A stretch of 64,000 nt of DNA, taken from contig CM034303.1 in NCBI GenBank assembly GCA_019925795.1, forward strand, positions 4,092,001 to 4,156,000. Reading direction: 5' to 3'. Source of the stretch: Dendrobium chrysotoxum. Lineage: Eukaryota > Streptophyta > Magnoliopsida > Asparagales > Orchidaceae. Below are positions 23,347 through 35,342 of the stretch, one piece after another (position 1 is the stretch's first letter; the number at the start of each line of letters is the position of its first letter). Position numbers and translations under genes: made by a program. The notes beneath the pieces are model-generated. The model did not search any database, was not told the origin of the DNA, and saw only the letters and a list, made by a program, of their open reading frames with translations.

Positions 23347-23810
23347 CTATCCTTTGATGACCCGCTGAGGGACAAAAGTGATGTCAAACTGCAGTAGGAT
23401 CATAGACCACCGTGCCAAGCGACCTGAGAGGGTTGGACGGGTCATCAAATACTGTAAGGGGTTGACTTGAGAGATCATGTTGACTTTATGTGAAAGCATA
23501 TAATGCCTAAGCTTCTGTACCACAAAGATCAAAGCTAAACATTGCTTTTCCATCGTAGGGTACTTCAGCTTTGGGGGTATCAACCACCTGCTGAGGTAGT
23601 ACAAGGCATTCTCCTTGCTTTCCTTATTCTCTTGAGCCAACAGTGCACCCAAAGACTTATCCAGGGCCGTAGTGTAGAGAATTAACGGCCTCCCTGGGAT
23701 GGGTGTAGCTAAGACAGGGGGTTCATCAGGTAGTGCTTTATATTCTCAAAGGCCTCCTGACAACGCTCATCCCAATGAAAGCAGGCATCCTTCTTTGCCA
23801 AGGCAGCAAA
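23347..23810 (-). pseudogene. Gypsy RNase H domain of the Ogre-type pol
   Basis: Contains FHWDERCQEAFENIK, GALLAQ, YYLSRWL, KYPTMEKQCLALIF and SGRLARWSMILLQFDI, the standard order of the RT-connected RNase H. The active-site copy is degraded and the segment before it has stops. It lies in the frame of the second RNase H, whereas the RT lies in another frame. Confidence 0.82.
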
Positions 23811-24640
23811 GGGATGACACCGACCAGACAGATTGGAAATGAATCTCTATAGGAAGGCGAGTTTTCCTTGAAAGGATCTTAGCTGGGTAAGGCTCTTAGG
23901 GGGTTTCAAGTCCACTATGGCATTGATCATGGAAGGATCAATCTCAATGCCTCGGTAACAGACTATAAAGCTTAGGAACTTTTCTGCACTTACTCTAAAT
24001 GCGCATTTCAGAGGGTTCATTTTTAAATTATACTTGCGTAGGTGTTTAAAAATGATTAATATACCTCGAAGGTGATCTCCACGGACCTTGCTTTTGACTA
24101 CTAGATCATCCACATAGCATTCAACTTGCTCGTGTATCATCTCATCAAAGATAACAGTCATAACACGTTGATAAGTGGCCCTGACATTCTTGAGACCAAA
24201 GGGCATCACCTTGTAGCAAAATACACCTATAGGTGTATAAAATATAATAAACCTCTCCTCATCGGGGTCCATCTTTATCTGGTTATAACTAGATGAACCA
24301 TCCATGAAGGAGAAAATGCTATGGGAAGATGCTATGTCCACCATAAGCTCGGGGATAGGAAGAGAAAAATCATCCTTAGGACATGCCTTATTTAAATCAC
24401 AGCAATCGATATAGACATGAATCTGTCCACTCTTCTTCTGGACTAGAACAATGTTGGCAAGCCAAGTAGGGTACTTTTCTTCATGAATGAAACCAACTTC
24501 TATAAGCTTCTTAGTTTCAGCGATCACCTTTTTTTCTATCTCCAACCTCATCCTACGAGGTGCTTACTTAACAGGGACTGCATCAGGCTTGATGGCTAGT
24601 TTGTGGACTGCTACATCTAAATTTAGACCAGGCATCTCGA
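23811..24640 (-). pseudogene. Ogre-type reverse transcriptase
   Basis: The minus strand shows IEVGFIHEEKYPTWLANIV, YIDCCDLNKACPKDDFSLP (CVDYRDLN expected), YKVMPFGLKN and the catalytic YVDD (in VECYVDDLVVKS, about 24,115). A thumb region follows with LRSFQGKLAFL before a stop at 23,847. This copies element RNA into DNA. Substitutions at normally constant sites and stops on both sides show decay. Confidence 0.9.
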
Positions 24641-24661
24641 TGTAGTTCCAAGCAATAAAAT

Positions 24662-25564
24662 CTATAAATTTTGAGAGTAACTTGATATATTCTTGAGCCT
24701 CTGAGATAACAAGACACTATGAAAAATAGGTCTAGGATCTGATTCAGTGCCTAAGTTTACCTCACATAGTTCGTCCATGGCGGAAGTGATGCCATCTTCA
24801 AAATTTTGAGGGGCATCAAGTACTCTACCCTCATCATCATCCGAGTCTTCTTCCTCAGAAAGAGAAACAACCGGATATGAGTGGGAGACTGCTCGGATGT
24901 TGGCATGAGTAGACTGACTCTTCTCAACATAACCCAAGCCTTGTTAGGTTTGAGGTATGTCAGTTCGCCAAACACGGGCTTGCTGTAGGGCTCGTTCATC
25001 GGACCAAGTCGAAGGAACAACACCCCGCTCTACATAGCCTTCCATAATAGGGTAAAAATAATGAGGGACATTTACGATCTCCTCACCCATAGCGATCTTT
25101 GTAGGACCCTGACTCTCAGGACCCAGTGGGGTACCAATACTATGGGATAAGGAGGCACACTCACTAGCTCGTGGCGGCACGAAGGATTGGTACAATGAAG
25201 GTATGGAAGATTTGTTAGTTTGTGATGAGCCACTAACACTAGTGGAAGAAGTAGCAACAGATCTCTGATGGGGTTCCTCGACTCTTATCCCACACATCTA
25301 ATAGGAGGAAGATTATTTGTTAGTGGTTGGACGTCGAAAGTCTCCTTCCTCGTTTGAGCTACTATCAACCATCAAACCACCCTCAGGTATCAGGTACCTA
25401 CGGAAGGTATGGAACGAACTATAGTCAGTAGAACTCAAGGCTGGAGAGGGGACTGGATGATGAGGGATGTCGATCATCTCATCATCGAAAGAGTCAGACT
25501 TGACAGTCAGAGAGGAAGTGTATAAATACGAGGGAGGTGAAATTCGAGTGTCAAAGTTTCTCAC
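24662..25564 (-). pseudogene. Linker between protease and RT of the Ogre-type polyprotein
   Basis: Low-complexity acidic and serine-rich sequence interrupted by stops at 25,313 and 24,944. It ends with NLGTESDPRPIFHSVLLS, the segment that precedes RT in Tat elements. Ogre elements can carry an intron between protease and RT. I could not define splice sites here, so the stops may partly lie in an intron. Confidence 0.6.
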
Positions 25565-25789
25565 GGGGCGAGTAGACTCCCTACCTCTACCTCGTCCTCA
25601 TCCTCCCCTACCTCTACTAGGGGGAACATCGTTCCCGACTATAAACTGAAAGGAAGATCCAGGGGGATCTGTAGTGGAAACATCTACCTCAATACCAACT
25701 GGTGATGGACCCTGTACCGGTGGCTATATAGGACCCTGTGCAGGTAACTGCGTAGGACCCTGTATAACACTAGTAGGTATCACTGGTGA

Positions 25790-26489
25790 CTAGGCAAGAG
25801 GGGGTTTACGAGTCTTTCGAGGCATGTAATGCTCGGCATCATCGTAAATAGAGACCTCATACACGGAAAAGGGTTGGGTATCCCTAAGAATGGAATACTC
25901 TACTTCATTTCTCATATACTTCATACATTGGTGCAGGGTAGAGGGCACCATTCCATACTCGTAAATCCAAGGCCTTCCTAAGAGAGCCCTGTATGAAGTA
26001 TCGACCTCGATCAAATGAAACTTTGCCTTAGTAAGGAAATTTTTAAATTTCAGAGGCTGGGTGATAGACCATAGGGCACACTGTCCTTGGTCGTTGAAGC
26101 CTTTCATCATAATCTTATCCGAGATTAGCTTCAAATGACCAAGGGAGAGGCCCTTTAATGTTTCATAGCTCAGGATGTTAAGCTCCTTGGTCAATGAGGA
26201 CCATGTTCAACTCATAACCATTGACTTCAACGGTGACATATAAGGGATGATTATGATCAAAGGTTCCTAAGAGGAGATCTCGATCTGAAAAGGTAATATA
26301 TTGCATCTCTCTCAAATGACATGTATCCTCAATATATTCGAAAGCAAAGAAGGCTTGATAGGACTCTGATTCGAGTAGTGCTTTTACCAGGATCTCTCTC
26401 AAGTTAGGAGACATCATCAAAGCATCGTAGACACTAAGAAGGGTAGAAATTTTCCTTAGATGAGCCAACACATTGTAATCAACCTCCAA
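25790..26489 (-). pseudogene. Ogre-type aspartic protease, frameshifted
   Basis: The minus strand gives ELNMVLIDQGA (the active-site D-[ST]-G region, here D-Q-G-A), then in a shifted frame LNILSYETLKG and later SYRALLGRPWIYEYGMVPSTLHQ, the conserved Tat protease C-terminal block. A small indel near 26,185 breaks the frame. It would cleave the Gag-Pol polyprotein. Confidence 0.8.
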
Positions 26490-27189
26490 CTGAGGGCCTT
26501 CCCTTTCTCCTTAGACTGCTCTTAGGATGAAGGGATAGGATCATCCTACTGGGTAATAATATTCTTATCTTTTTTTTTGTGGTCTTAGCCATCCTAGGTG
26601 GAAGAACCATCCCTGAACGCAAGTGAACTTCCTGTATTGAGTCATCCTCAACAGGAGATTCACTTGGTTCAGCGGTGATGGCTTATGTTGGCTCCAAGGA
26701 GAGTGACTGGAGTGGGTTCTCAATTTTATCTTCTGAATCCATGTAACAACCACCCTCTGGAATTATAAAGACCGATTCTTCATCACACTCAGACTCCTCA
26801 TCGCATACAAAATTATTGCAAGAAATATGTAAAATGTTAAAAGAGTGAGTGCTAGAATAAGTAAAAGTAGGGATAGAGCACCAAAAGTATTCAGAATCAC
26901 CTTCTTCTATTATTTCATCATCAGTCGAAGGGAGAATGAAATCCTTCAGCATAAGTGTTGGAAGGCATCCTGTCTTCCCCTCAGAAGTTACAATAATCTT
27001 TTCTTTTTCATATATTTTCTTATTACATAAAGAAGAAAAAGAAATGTGCTCCATAGGCACTACAACAGAAGGACAAGAAGAAAAAGGTGTTGGCAAAGCA
27101 ACTGGGCTGACAACTATCGACTTGGCCTGGATAGGCCTCCTCTCAACTGCTTCTGAACTCTGAATTATCTGTCTGATCATCTGCTTTAT
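26490..27189 (-). pseudogene. Gag C-terminal to protease linker of the Ogre-type element
   Basis: Open from 27,402 to 26,683 on the minus strand, serine-rich and acidic, then TAA and an EVHLRSGMVLP segment (the LRSG motif that precedes protease in Tat elements). No separate domain is recognised. Confidence 0.6.
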
Positions 27190-28974
27190 TTTTTGAGAGA
27201 GTGCTAGCTGCCACTCTCCCTCAGAACCTCTGGGTGATCTGCTACGATTGCTCTGGCTGTCATTCTGACTGCCACTGCAACTGCTGGAGCCCGAGATCAT
27301 TTGAACTGTCTGAGATGTCTTACCCTTGGGCTGAACCAAGTCACTGTCCTGTAGGTGGATCTGTCCACTAGCCATAATTTTCTCAACTCTATCCTTGAAC
27401 ACATAGCAGTGTTCTATAACATGTCTGATATGTCTATAAAATGGATAATAGAGTGGGTGGTCTGTATGTCCCTGCTCCTCTACTCTACTGTTATTCGGGA
27501 ATGTTAAGATGTTCTTCTTAATAAGGAATTAGAAGATTTTGCTTACACTTTTCTTTTTAAAAGGATATTCCTTACTGAGCTTCTCCCATAGGTACTGCTG
27601 ACTCTTTGGGGTCCTACGGGAGGGTCTAGGCTGCACTGCTGACTGATCCGGTGTGTGAGACTGCTGAGGTGGTGCTGAATTGACTAAGGGTTTCTTGCCC
27701 TTATCTGATGGTCTATAGATACTGTGTACCTCCCCTCTCCTAAGTGGAGGTGCCCCTGAAGACTCCTATCGCTGAGGTCTACGTGAAGGTTGACTCTTAA
27801 CTTTAGGAGGGACTACATCAGGTATGCTGTCCTGCAAACTAATCACCTTTGTCAACAACTTCTGAAAGGTTCTGATGCTGAAACCCTTCAGATAAGGTGC
27901 TATCGGACCATCTATATTTTTTAACAGGATCTCTACTACATACTGCTCCTATAATTGGGGCTCATACTGTAGGCTGAGGTTCCTCCATCTGACTATATAA
28001 TCTGGGAGAGGCTCTCGAGGATGCTGCCTAGTCACAACTAGCTCTCTAATTGTAACTCTGTGCTCTGCACTAATAAATCTTTGCACAAACAACTACTCCA
28101 ACTCTACAAAGGTGCGTACTGAATCATTGGGGAGGTCGATGTACCAGGAAAAAGCCACCCCAACTAAACTACTGACAAAGAGCCTCAATATCCATACATT
28201 GTTCCCTCCTATGTTGCAGCAGATGGCTCGGTGCTGGGCTACGTGCTGCCTCAGGTTCCCAAACCCGTCAAAGACTCTAAATCTAGGAGGGACAAAACCA
28301 GGCGGGTAGGGCTCATGCTCGTACTTTACTAGGTAAGGATACCCTCTGCTAGCTACCTCTCCAGACTTCCTGGAGGAAATGGCCTGCTCGATATTATGTG
28401 CTATCAAATCTTGAATATGCCCCACTGACAACTGAGCTGACAGACTCTGAATTGGGGTAATAAAAGTGACTACTGTAGGTGCCACTAGAACTGCTCTCTG
28501 GACCCTGTCTACTCCTACTGGATCGTCTTTGGACGTAGTAGGAGTACCTACGCCGGTCATTTGGGGCATCGCCCCCAAGGCATTCAACTGAGCTGTCATC
28601 GCTGCCATGGCCCTAGCCATCTTTGCCATCTGAGTCTGTAACTGTAGCACTGTGGCATCTGCCTCAACTGATCGGGGAGATCCTCCTACTTCAGCTTCTC
28701 CCTGCTTATTATCATCATCTGTATCTCTCTGCTCGTCTGAGTGGCCATGTCTAGTAATCACATATACTCTGTGTATTGATATATCTCCATCTGACTCCTC
28801 CTCGAGTAGGTCATCCTCAAGTGCATCATCCTCAGAGAGGGTCTCACGAAAATCCTCCATATAGGGACTCAAAAGGGAGGAAGTCCTATAGGGGCTAAGG
28901 GCTGGCTCTGCCCGAACTGGTGCACTACCAGGAGAAACCACAACATCATCATCTGTTGGTGCATCACAGAACAT
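27190..28974 (-). pseudogene. Ogre-type Gag
   Basis: A single minus-strand frame is readable from 28,974 to beyond 27,190. It has an acidic N-terminus, a methionine/alanine-rich coiled stretch, then the retrotransposon gag core PPGFVPPRFRVFDGFGN, HVAQHRAICC and VGVAFSWYIDLPNDSVRTF, followed by QRFI, and near the end YVFKDRVEKIMASGQIHL. Stops at 28,093 (TAG), two further TAG and one TAA interrupt it without a frameshift, mostly where CAG or GAG is expected. It would form the virus-like particle. Confidence 0.85.
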
Positions 28975-29611
28975 CAGAACTGCCTCTGATCCAGAAGGAA
29001 CATTTTCCTCTAACTGCTCAACTGCCTGAACTGGCTGTACTACCTTGACAGGGGACTCTACCTGTCATGGTCTCCACACCCATCTACTATGATGGGACCC
29101 AGTAGGGGCAACTGGCTACTGTGGGGCTACTACAACTGAAGTGAGCAGGGGTCTAGGAGGCTCTAATTGTTTCCTCCGTCCATGACGACGTGGGCATCGT
29201 CCAACCACTGGAGAAATTATCTGCGGTCTCACTAACGAAACTGAACTAACAAACTGCCTGGGTGGCTGTCCTCTCTGCCACCTGTACCTCTGCATAACAG
29301 TCTGTCTCTGTAACTAAACAGACACCTGAGAAATCTGGTGGAGTAACCTCTCTTGACTGATAGGGCCTCGACCCCGTGCTAAGTGAATAATGCTTCAAAT
29401 CCTCTAAGAGTGGGCTCGAGCAGCATCATCCCTGGGGACCCTAACACGTGATAAAGTAGTGATAACAAGGAGGGGCCATCACAATGCGAGTGACGTCCTC
29501 CTCATCACCACTGTGTGTCAATGGAGAGAAGCGTCCTCCCTGAACTACTGCTATCTCAAGGGCGACTACAACGCCTGGAGCAGGGGAGACTACAACTAGT
29601 CATGGTGCCCG
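28975..29611 (-). other. Region between ORF1-like frame and gag, many stops
   Basis: About 50 codons in the gag frame (PVKVVQPVQAVEQLEENV) can be read upstream of 28,974 before a TGA near 29,070. The rest has stops in every frame. It is probably decayed gag N-terminus or intergenic spacer. Confidence 0.45.
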
Positions 29612-30388
29612 CTACCTGGGGACGACTCTCCTCTGAACTGGCTCCTGGTGAGCCAATGAATTTATCATCCGTTGTCTGTCCACCTCAGATGCAGCCAACC
29701 AAAGTCTATGATTTCTTTTCCTCTTGGCCCTTCTCCCAAGGCCGAAGGCGAAAGATGAAGCTACATCTGAAACCACTGCCTGAGTGACAGGGGGAACAGG
29801 GACTACAGGAAGTGTCAGGGTCTGTCCGAGGGTCTCTGGATGAGATAATTGAGCGAAAGCCAAAACCCGACGAGAGGAAGGCGAAGGAGCCTCGGTCTGG
29901 GCACCCCTCTTCTTGGAGGAAGAAGGAGAAGGAACCCGAACACGAGCTACCTCTACCGGAATAACAGCAGGTGTAACTATTGCCCGCTGGCCCTGAGGGG
30001 CAGGGGCAGTCTGAACAACTGGTGCGGCAGGCACTGGTCGCCTAACCGCTGGACGAGTGGGCTGAACAGGAAGTGGTTTAGGCACTTGCTGCCTAACCAC
30101 AGGGTGTGCCGGCTACACACGAACGGGAGTGAAACGAGAAGGTTCTCGGGCTATCCACCGAGTAACTGGACGTCCAAAAGGTCGCATGGCTGCGTAAGCT
30201 CTCCCCTGGGGAGGAGAGTAGGTAGCATCCTCAGTAGGGGTCGGCCCGCCAAGAGTGACGAAGGCCGAGTCAGTGAAGGAACCAAAAGTGATTCCTCCAG
30301 TAGAAGGACTGGCTAGCAGGAACTCAGGAAGTATCACCCGTACGTCATAACCAAAGCTGAAAATAATGGAAGGTACGAAGGAAGCCAT
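29612..30388 (-). pseudogene. ORF1-like protein upstream of gag (Ogre hallmark), one in-frame stop
   Basis: The likely start is MASFVPSIIFSFGY, read on the minus strand about 320 bp downstream of the PBS. The frame continues to a TAG at 30,113 and then about 165 codons more of a proline/valine/arginine-rich region (PAAPVVQTAPAPQ) to 29,612. I recognise no domain. Ogre elements carry an additional ORF of unknown function in this position, so I infer the equivalent. The start rests on position and on similarity in style only. Confidence 0.6.
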
Positions 30389-30710
30389 GGCACTGTCTGC
30401 CAAGAAGAACAAAAGAAAAATTTGAAATGATTAGTAAGAGAATTGACATTACAAGAATAGAGAGGATAGATAATGGACGGAATGGCCTGGTAGGCCAGAA
30501 GGAGAGAAACTTTGCTAGGGGAAACCCTAACTAAGAAGAACAGAAGGGAAGAAACCTAGCTAGGGGGGAAACCCTAACTAAGAAAAAGGAATGATCCTAA
30601 CTAAGGAAGGAACCTAACTAAGAGTGGGACAGACCAAATCTAAGGAGTACCAATCCTGGAGTACACATAAGAAAGGATAATATAGAATCAAAAGATGGAG
30701 AGAGAAACAT
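30389..30710 (-). other. 5' leader of the Ogre-type element
   Basis: The untranslated leader between PBS and ORF1. It contains a degenerate repeat of the words cctaactaag and aaaccctaac (30,515-30,625), the latter resembling the plant telo-box AAACCCTAA. Confidence 0.55.
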
Positions 30711-30728
30711 GTCCCACCGTGATCACCA
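30711..30728 (-). other. Primer binding site of the Ogre-type element
   Basis: On the minus strand TGGTGATCACGGTGGGAC follows the 5' LTR end after six bases. The placement and the TGG start fit a tRNA-primed PBS. The tRNA species is not identified by eye. Confidence 0.65.
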
Positions 30729-30734
30729 AAAACC

Positions 30735-33700
30735 TGTGGACCTCCGAAAGAACACGAAACAGCACCGTCCCGCAGGGGGAGACAATATTGCCAATGGAGG
30801 GCAGATTCAATCAGACATACAATTAATCATTGAGGATAACAGCTCTCACCAGCACACCCCGATGGGTAATAATATGTATGATCATCACAATGGGTTTTCC
30901 CTACCCAATACATCAGCTTGAGTGCGGTTTATTGGAAAGTGGGATTTGGTTTCCCACGGGCGCAAGCCCCTGTGGTTAATTACATCTCAGGTCGGGGCCT
31001 GAGAAAACTCTCGATTAAGGATTCTACATTATACTCTCAAATGGGATCGATATATAGGGCGAAGACTAGGAAATCCTACTCAAAGGGGAAAGAAAGGTTC
31101 AACTAGGCTTAGTCAACATGTACGGCTTAAATCCAGCATCCGGAGGGACTAAGGTAGTGAGAAGAAATTGGAGAAAATAAAATTATACACTCAAAGCATG
31201 CAAGAGAGAAAGATAGAGGTGGCGTCATCCATATGATGTGGATAGGCAGGATTTATAGTCTCTAAAGGATAGAGAACTTACCCATCAATGAGGCGTACTA
31301 CGAGACACCGATAGTAGTAGCCTTGAATCCTAAATCTAGTGGATTTAGTGTTCTACATAACACTAACACTTGTGTCCTAGCTAATGCAATGCAAAATCTG
31401 GACTTACCCCAGCCTAGATTGGGGAGCCAGCTAACCACCTAGTCACTTTAAAACCATGAGTCCAGTCATTTTTATGAAAGATGGGTGGGTATGTTATAGT
31501 TCTTAGAAATAGGGCCGACGTCTAGAGAGTTTTCTAATTGGCCCCAGACTTATGTATGGTGAATGCTTCTAGAGTTAATGTAATTAAAATTTTAATTTAG
31601 TTGATTTCTAATGCAATGCATGCTAGTTGAAGAATCCAAATCAGAGATGCTGGATTTTAAAAAAGGCTTATAGAAAATAATTTTCAGAAGTAGACTGGGC
31701 TTCCTCAGGTCCATCACCTCATCCTCATAGGTCAGATTATCCGAACTCTACCCGTAGGCGAGGAAGTTTTTTATAGAAGGAGAGAGGAAATGCATTAATA
31801 TGCATGTGACCCCGGACGATTCTGGCAGTTTCCTAGGTCGTTAGATTTTTATGTTACTTAAACCTTAAAATTTTAAACATTAATTATGAGTAAAAAATAT
31901 TTTAGTTCTTAGAGAGCCTAACGAAATCTAGGCTAAAACAAAAGTGGCATGCAAATCACCAAGAAACTAAGAAAAGCATATAACCTATGCGTAATTAACA
32001 TCAAATCAAACACAGTAAATAACCAAATTAATCAATTAAATGTTCATAGGCCAACTACCCTTAATTATAAACCAGGGTCTACAAAAAATTAAAGTGGCCG
32101 GGCACCACTGCCAACAACTTATATTTTTAATCCTAGAACAAACGTAAGTGACTTGGAGTGGGATACTCTTGGTCTTCAGCTTCTTAATCTTCTGTTCCTT
32201 GGACTCCTGGATCTCCTCCTCTTCGAGCTCCCTGAATTTGTTGTAACTGAATACCAAGAGTGGATAAGAAAACTCTCCCCCAAAGGGGAGGTTAATCTCT
32301 CCACCTTGGGTAGTGAAGTGATCCAAATTTGGACTCCTGAACAGAAAAGGACTATCCGCATAATGGGTGTCCGTTCCTTTCTGGGAATCCAAACTTTGGA
32401 TCTATGTATCCCTACTCAAAGGTGTACTTTCACAACTCAATACTAATATTACAAATAATTTATATTAATTGAAAGCAATAAAATCTAGACTCTCCTACAA
32501 AGTTATCCTAATAAAATCATCCCAAGTAGTTTATACATCATCCCAAGTAGTTTATATGGAAATGAAAATACTCATCACAGCCACACTTGGACATGCTCTT
32601 AATTGTTTGAGGGCTAAGTAGTTCTGGAGCACCTATAGTAATTTATAATGATTTATTATTTTAGCCCTCATTTATTTAGGGGGGCTGAGCAATTTCTGAA
32701 GCACCTGTATGAGACAGCGTTAGTATTTAAATCATAATTATTACCCCCCCTTTATTAGCACTGCCTGAGCATGGCCACCTGTAAAAAATATCATTAGTAT
32801 CAAAATTGATCCTAACCTATGGATAATATATCGTGCAATCACATCAATCCAGAGTGCAGTAAAAGTAAGCAAACACATCAACGTCATTCCAATCACAACA
32901 AATAGTGAAAACCTAGAAAACTCAGCACACAGTAGTAAAATAAACACCGACCTATCTTAGGTCTAGAAGTGGTGCCCTAGCCAACCATCTAAGTGTATGT
33001 AAAAGGCTGTGTAGCTGAGATAGATCCTAACCTGGGTAGTTAGTTGAAGTTATATATTGTCCAGGTTTGTTGCAAGTTTGAAGGAAAGGTTTAGGTTTGA
33101 GTTAAAGTATTAATGTATTAAGGATCAAATTAGATATATTTTAAGAGTTCAGTGATTACTACCTTTGTTTTAAACCGATTCCGTGAAGTTTATTTCACCT
33201 TCCTTAGGGCTAAGTCAATAGGCTCGTAGGCTTGGGTTACCCAGTAGCAATCGTGGGTTAGTTAAGTTAATTTAGTGAGTTGAAAATTCAAAGAAAGGGT
33301 GATATTAATTTATTTATTATTATGCTAGTATGTTGGATTTAAGTTAAGGAGAATATTTTCTGAAATTTAAGTTAAGCCGGTGGTTTCTAGAAGGTCCGGG
33401 GTCACCCTATCTACTAAGCCAAATGGGTCAAAAATTGAATTTTTGTTTAAAGGTGGTTTGTAAATATTTAGTATTTTTATAAAATAATAGATCTTAACTC
33501 GATCAGTTAGACTATAAGCATGCTCAATTTGGATTCTTCTATCCAAAGTTATGAATTTCTGAAGTTTGGGTCATTTAATGAATAATCGAAATTATTTAAT
33601 TCAGGGCTATTTTAGGGATTTTGATCCAAATCAGTTCCAAACTGCTTGGAATCACCCCCAAAGGTTAGGAATGACCCAAAGAAGTGTTCTCAAGTATTTG

Positions 33701-34923
33701 GGAAAAAATTGGAGTTTTTAATAATTTTAAATTATTTAATTTAATTAAAAGGTGATTTTAGTCAAAATTAAATTAAAGTTCAGATTGAAGTCCAATTAAG
33801 GGGATTTTAATTTTCATGGATTAAAGATTGAATTTTAAAGAGTTTGATATATTATGAGTATTTTTTTGAATTAAAATGAATTTATTAGAATTTTTTGAAG
33901 TTATCGGGTCCTAATTAAAGGGTAAATTAGGGTTGATCAATTAAGGGGTTTAATGAGTCCTAAAAATTCCTAAAAAATTCTAAGGGATTTAGGATGTCAC
34001 TAAGCTTAAAAGTTTCAAGTTTAATGTCAATCAGAGGTAGACCCTAGCTCCTAAAATTTCTCTAAGTCTGCTAGACGGGTCCTTAATTATTGTCCTTAGG
34101 GTGTCACTACATTGCATGGGTCTTGAATAAGTGTTTGAGACTAACCCTTGAGATAACATAAAGGAAATGCAATGCAAATATAAACACACCATATCCTTAG
34201 ATCTATAAGAGCCTAAACTAAGTGTTTATGCATCCTACATATGCAAGGACTATGAAACACTAAGGAAAATAAGACTAACGAAGTGATTAGTAAATGATTG
34301 AGCCCAATCATCTACTAATTCTCCCCACATGAATGCTATTCATAAGCTCAGTCTATGTTTAAAATTTCGAAGGGTAGACCTCTCATAATTGAAGGATTTA
34401 AATATTTATATAATTTTAAAATAGTTTTAAAATATATAAATATTAAGATACATAATTATATAGGCTTTGAAAATAAGATAGTTTAAAATATCCCATTGCA
34501 TAGGTATGAGGGGTCTACCTGCCACCCAAAGTGATGTTTCAAAATAATTTGTAGTTTTAAAATAATTAACTAAGTTAATTACTTAAATAATATTTAAAGA
34601 ATAAAGTAATTAAATAATACAGGGATAAGTCAGAAAAGCCATAATTAACTATTAAAAATAATTTTAAATAAAAATTCACATTTTTCTGAAAATAATGAGG
34701 TATTGTGCGTCAAAATCTGATTTAAAATGAATTAGTTATGAATTTTAGAAGTTAAATACATTTAAAAGTAATTTTAAAATAATTTAATTAATTAATATTT
34801 GAAAACAATTATTAAATTAAATTAAAATAACTATAAAAAGGTTTTCTGATTTTAAAATAAATAAATAAGAATAATGATAAAATAATTTTAATATAATAAA
34901 AATAATGAGAATAAAAGGTTTAA

Positions 34924-34964
<41 letters not shown>

Positions 34965-34987
34965 GAAAATAATTTTTTTAAATAAAA

Positions 34988-35020
<33 letters not shown>

Positions 35021-35042
35021 GAAAATCATGATAATAATAATA

Positions 35043-35084
<42 letters not shown>

Positions 35085-35212
35085 TCGAAAATAATAATTT
35101 AAATAATAATAATTAAAATTTTTTAAATAACAATAATAATAAGAATAATAATATAATTAAAATGATGAAAATAATAATAATAAATAAAATTTAAAAATTT
35201 AAATAGTTTTAA

Positions 35213-35264
<52 letters not shown>

Positions 35265-35305
35265 TTTAAAAATAATTTTTTAAATAAATAAATAAGAAGA
35301 GAATA

Positions 35306-35342
<37 letters not shown>

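Noticed and set aside
29515..30316. Plus-strand open frames opposite the ORF1-like region
   Set aside because: They are shadows of a GC-richer minus-strand coding region and resemble no protein.
30990..34560. A separate nested transposon inside the 5' LTR
   Set aside because: No LTRs, terminal repeats, target duplication or coding domains were found. Deletion from the 3' LTR explains the difference more simply, though it is not proven.
34817..35029. Open frame rich in tyrosine, and similar polyisoleucine frame near 14,489-14,773
   Set aside because: These are translations of (AAT)n repeats in the Ogre-type LTRs, not genes.
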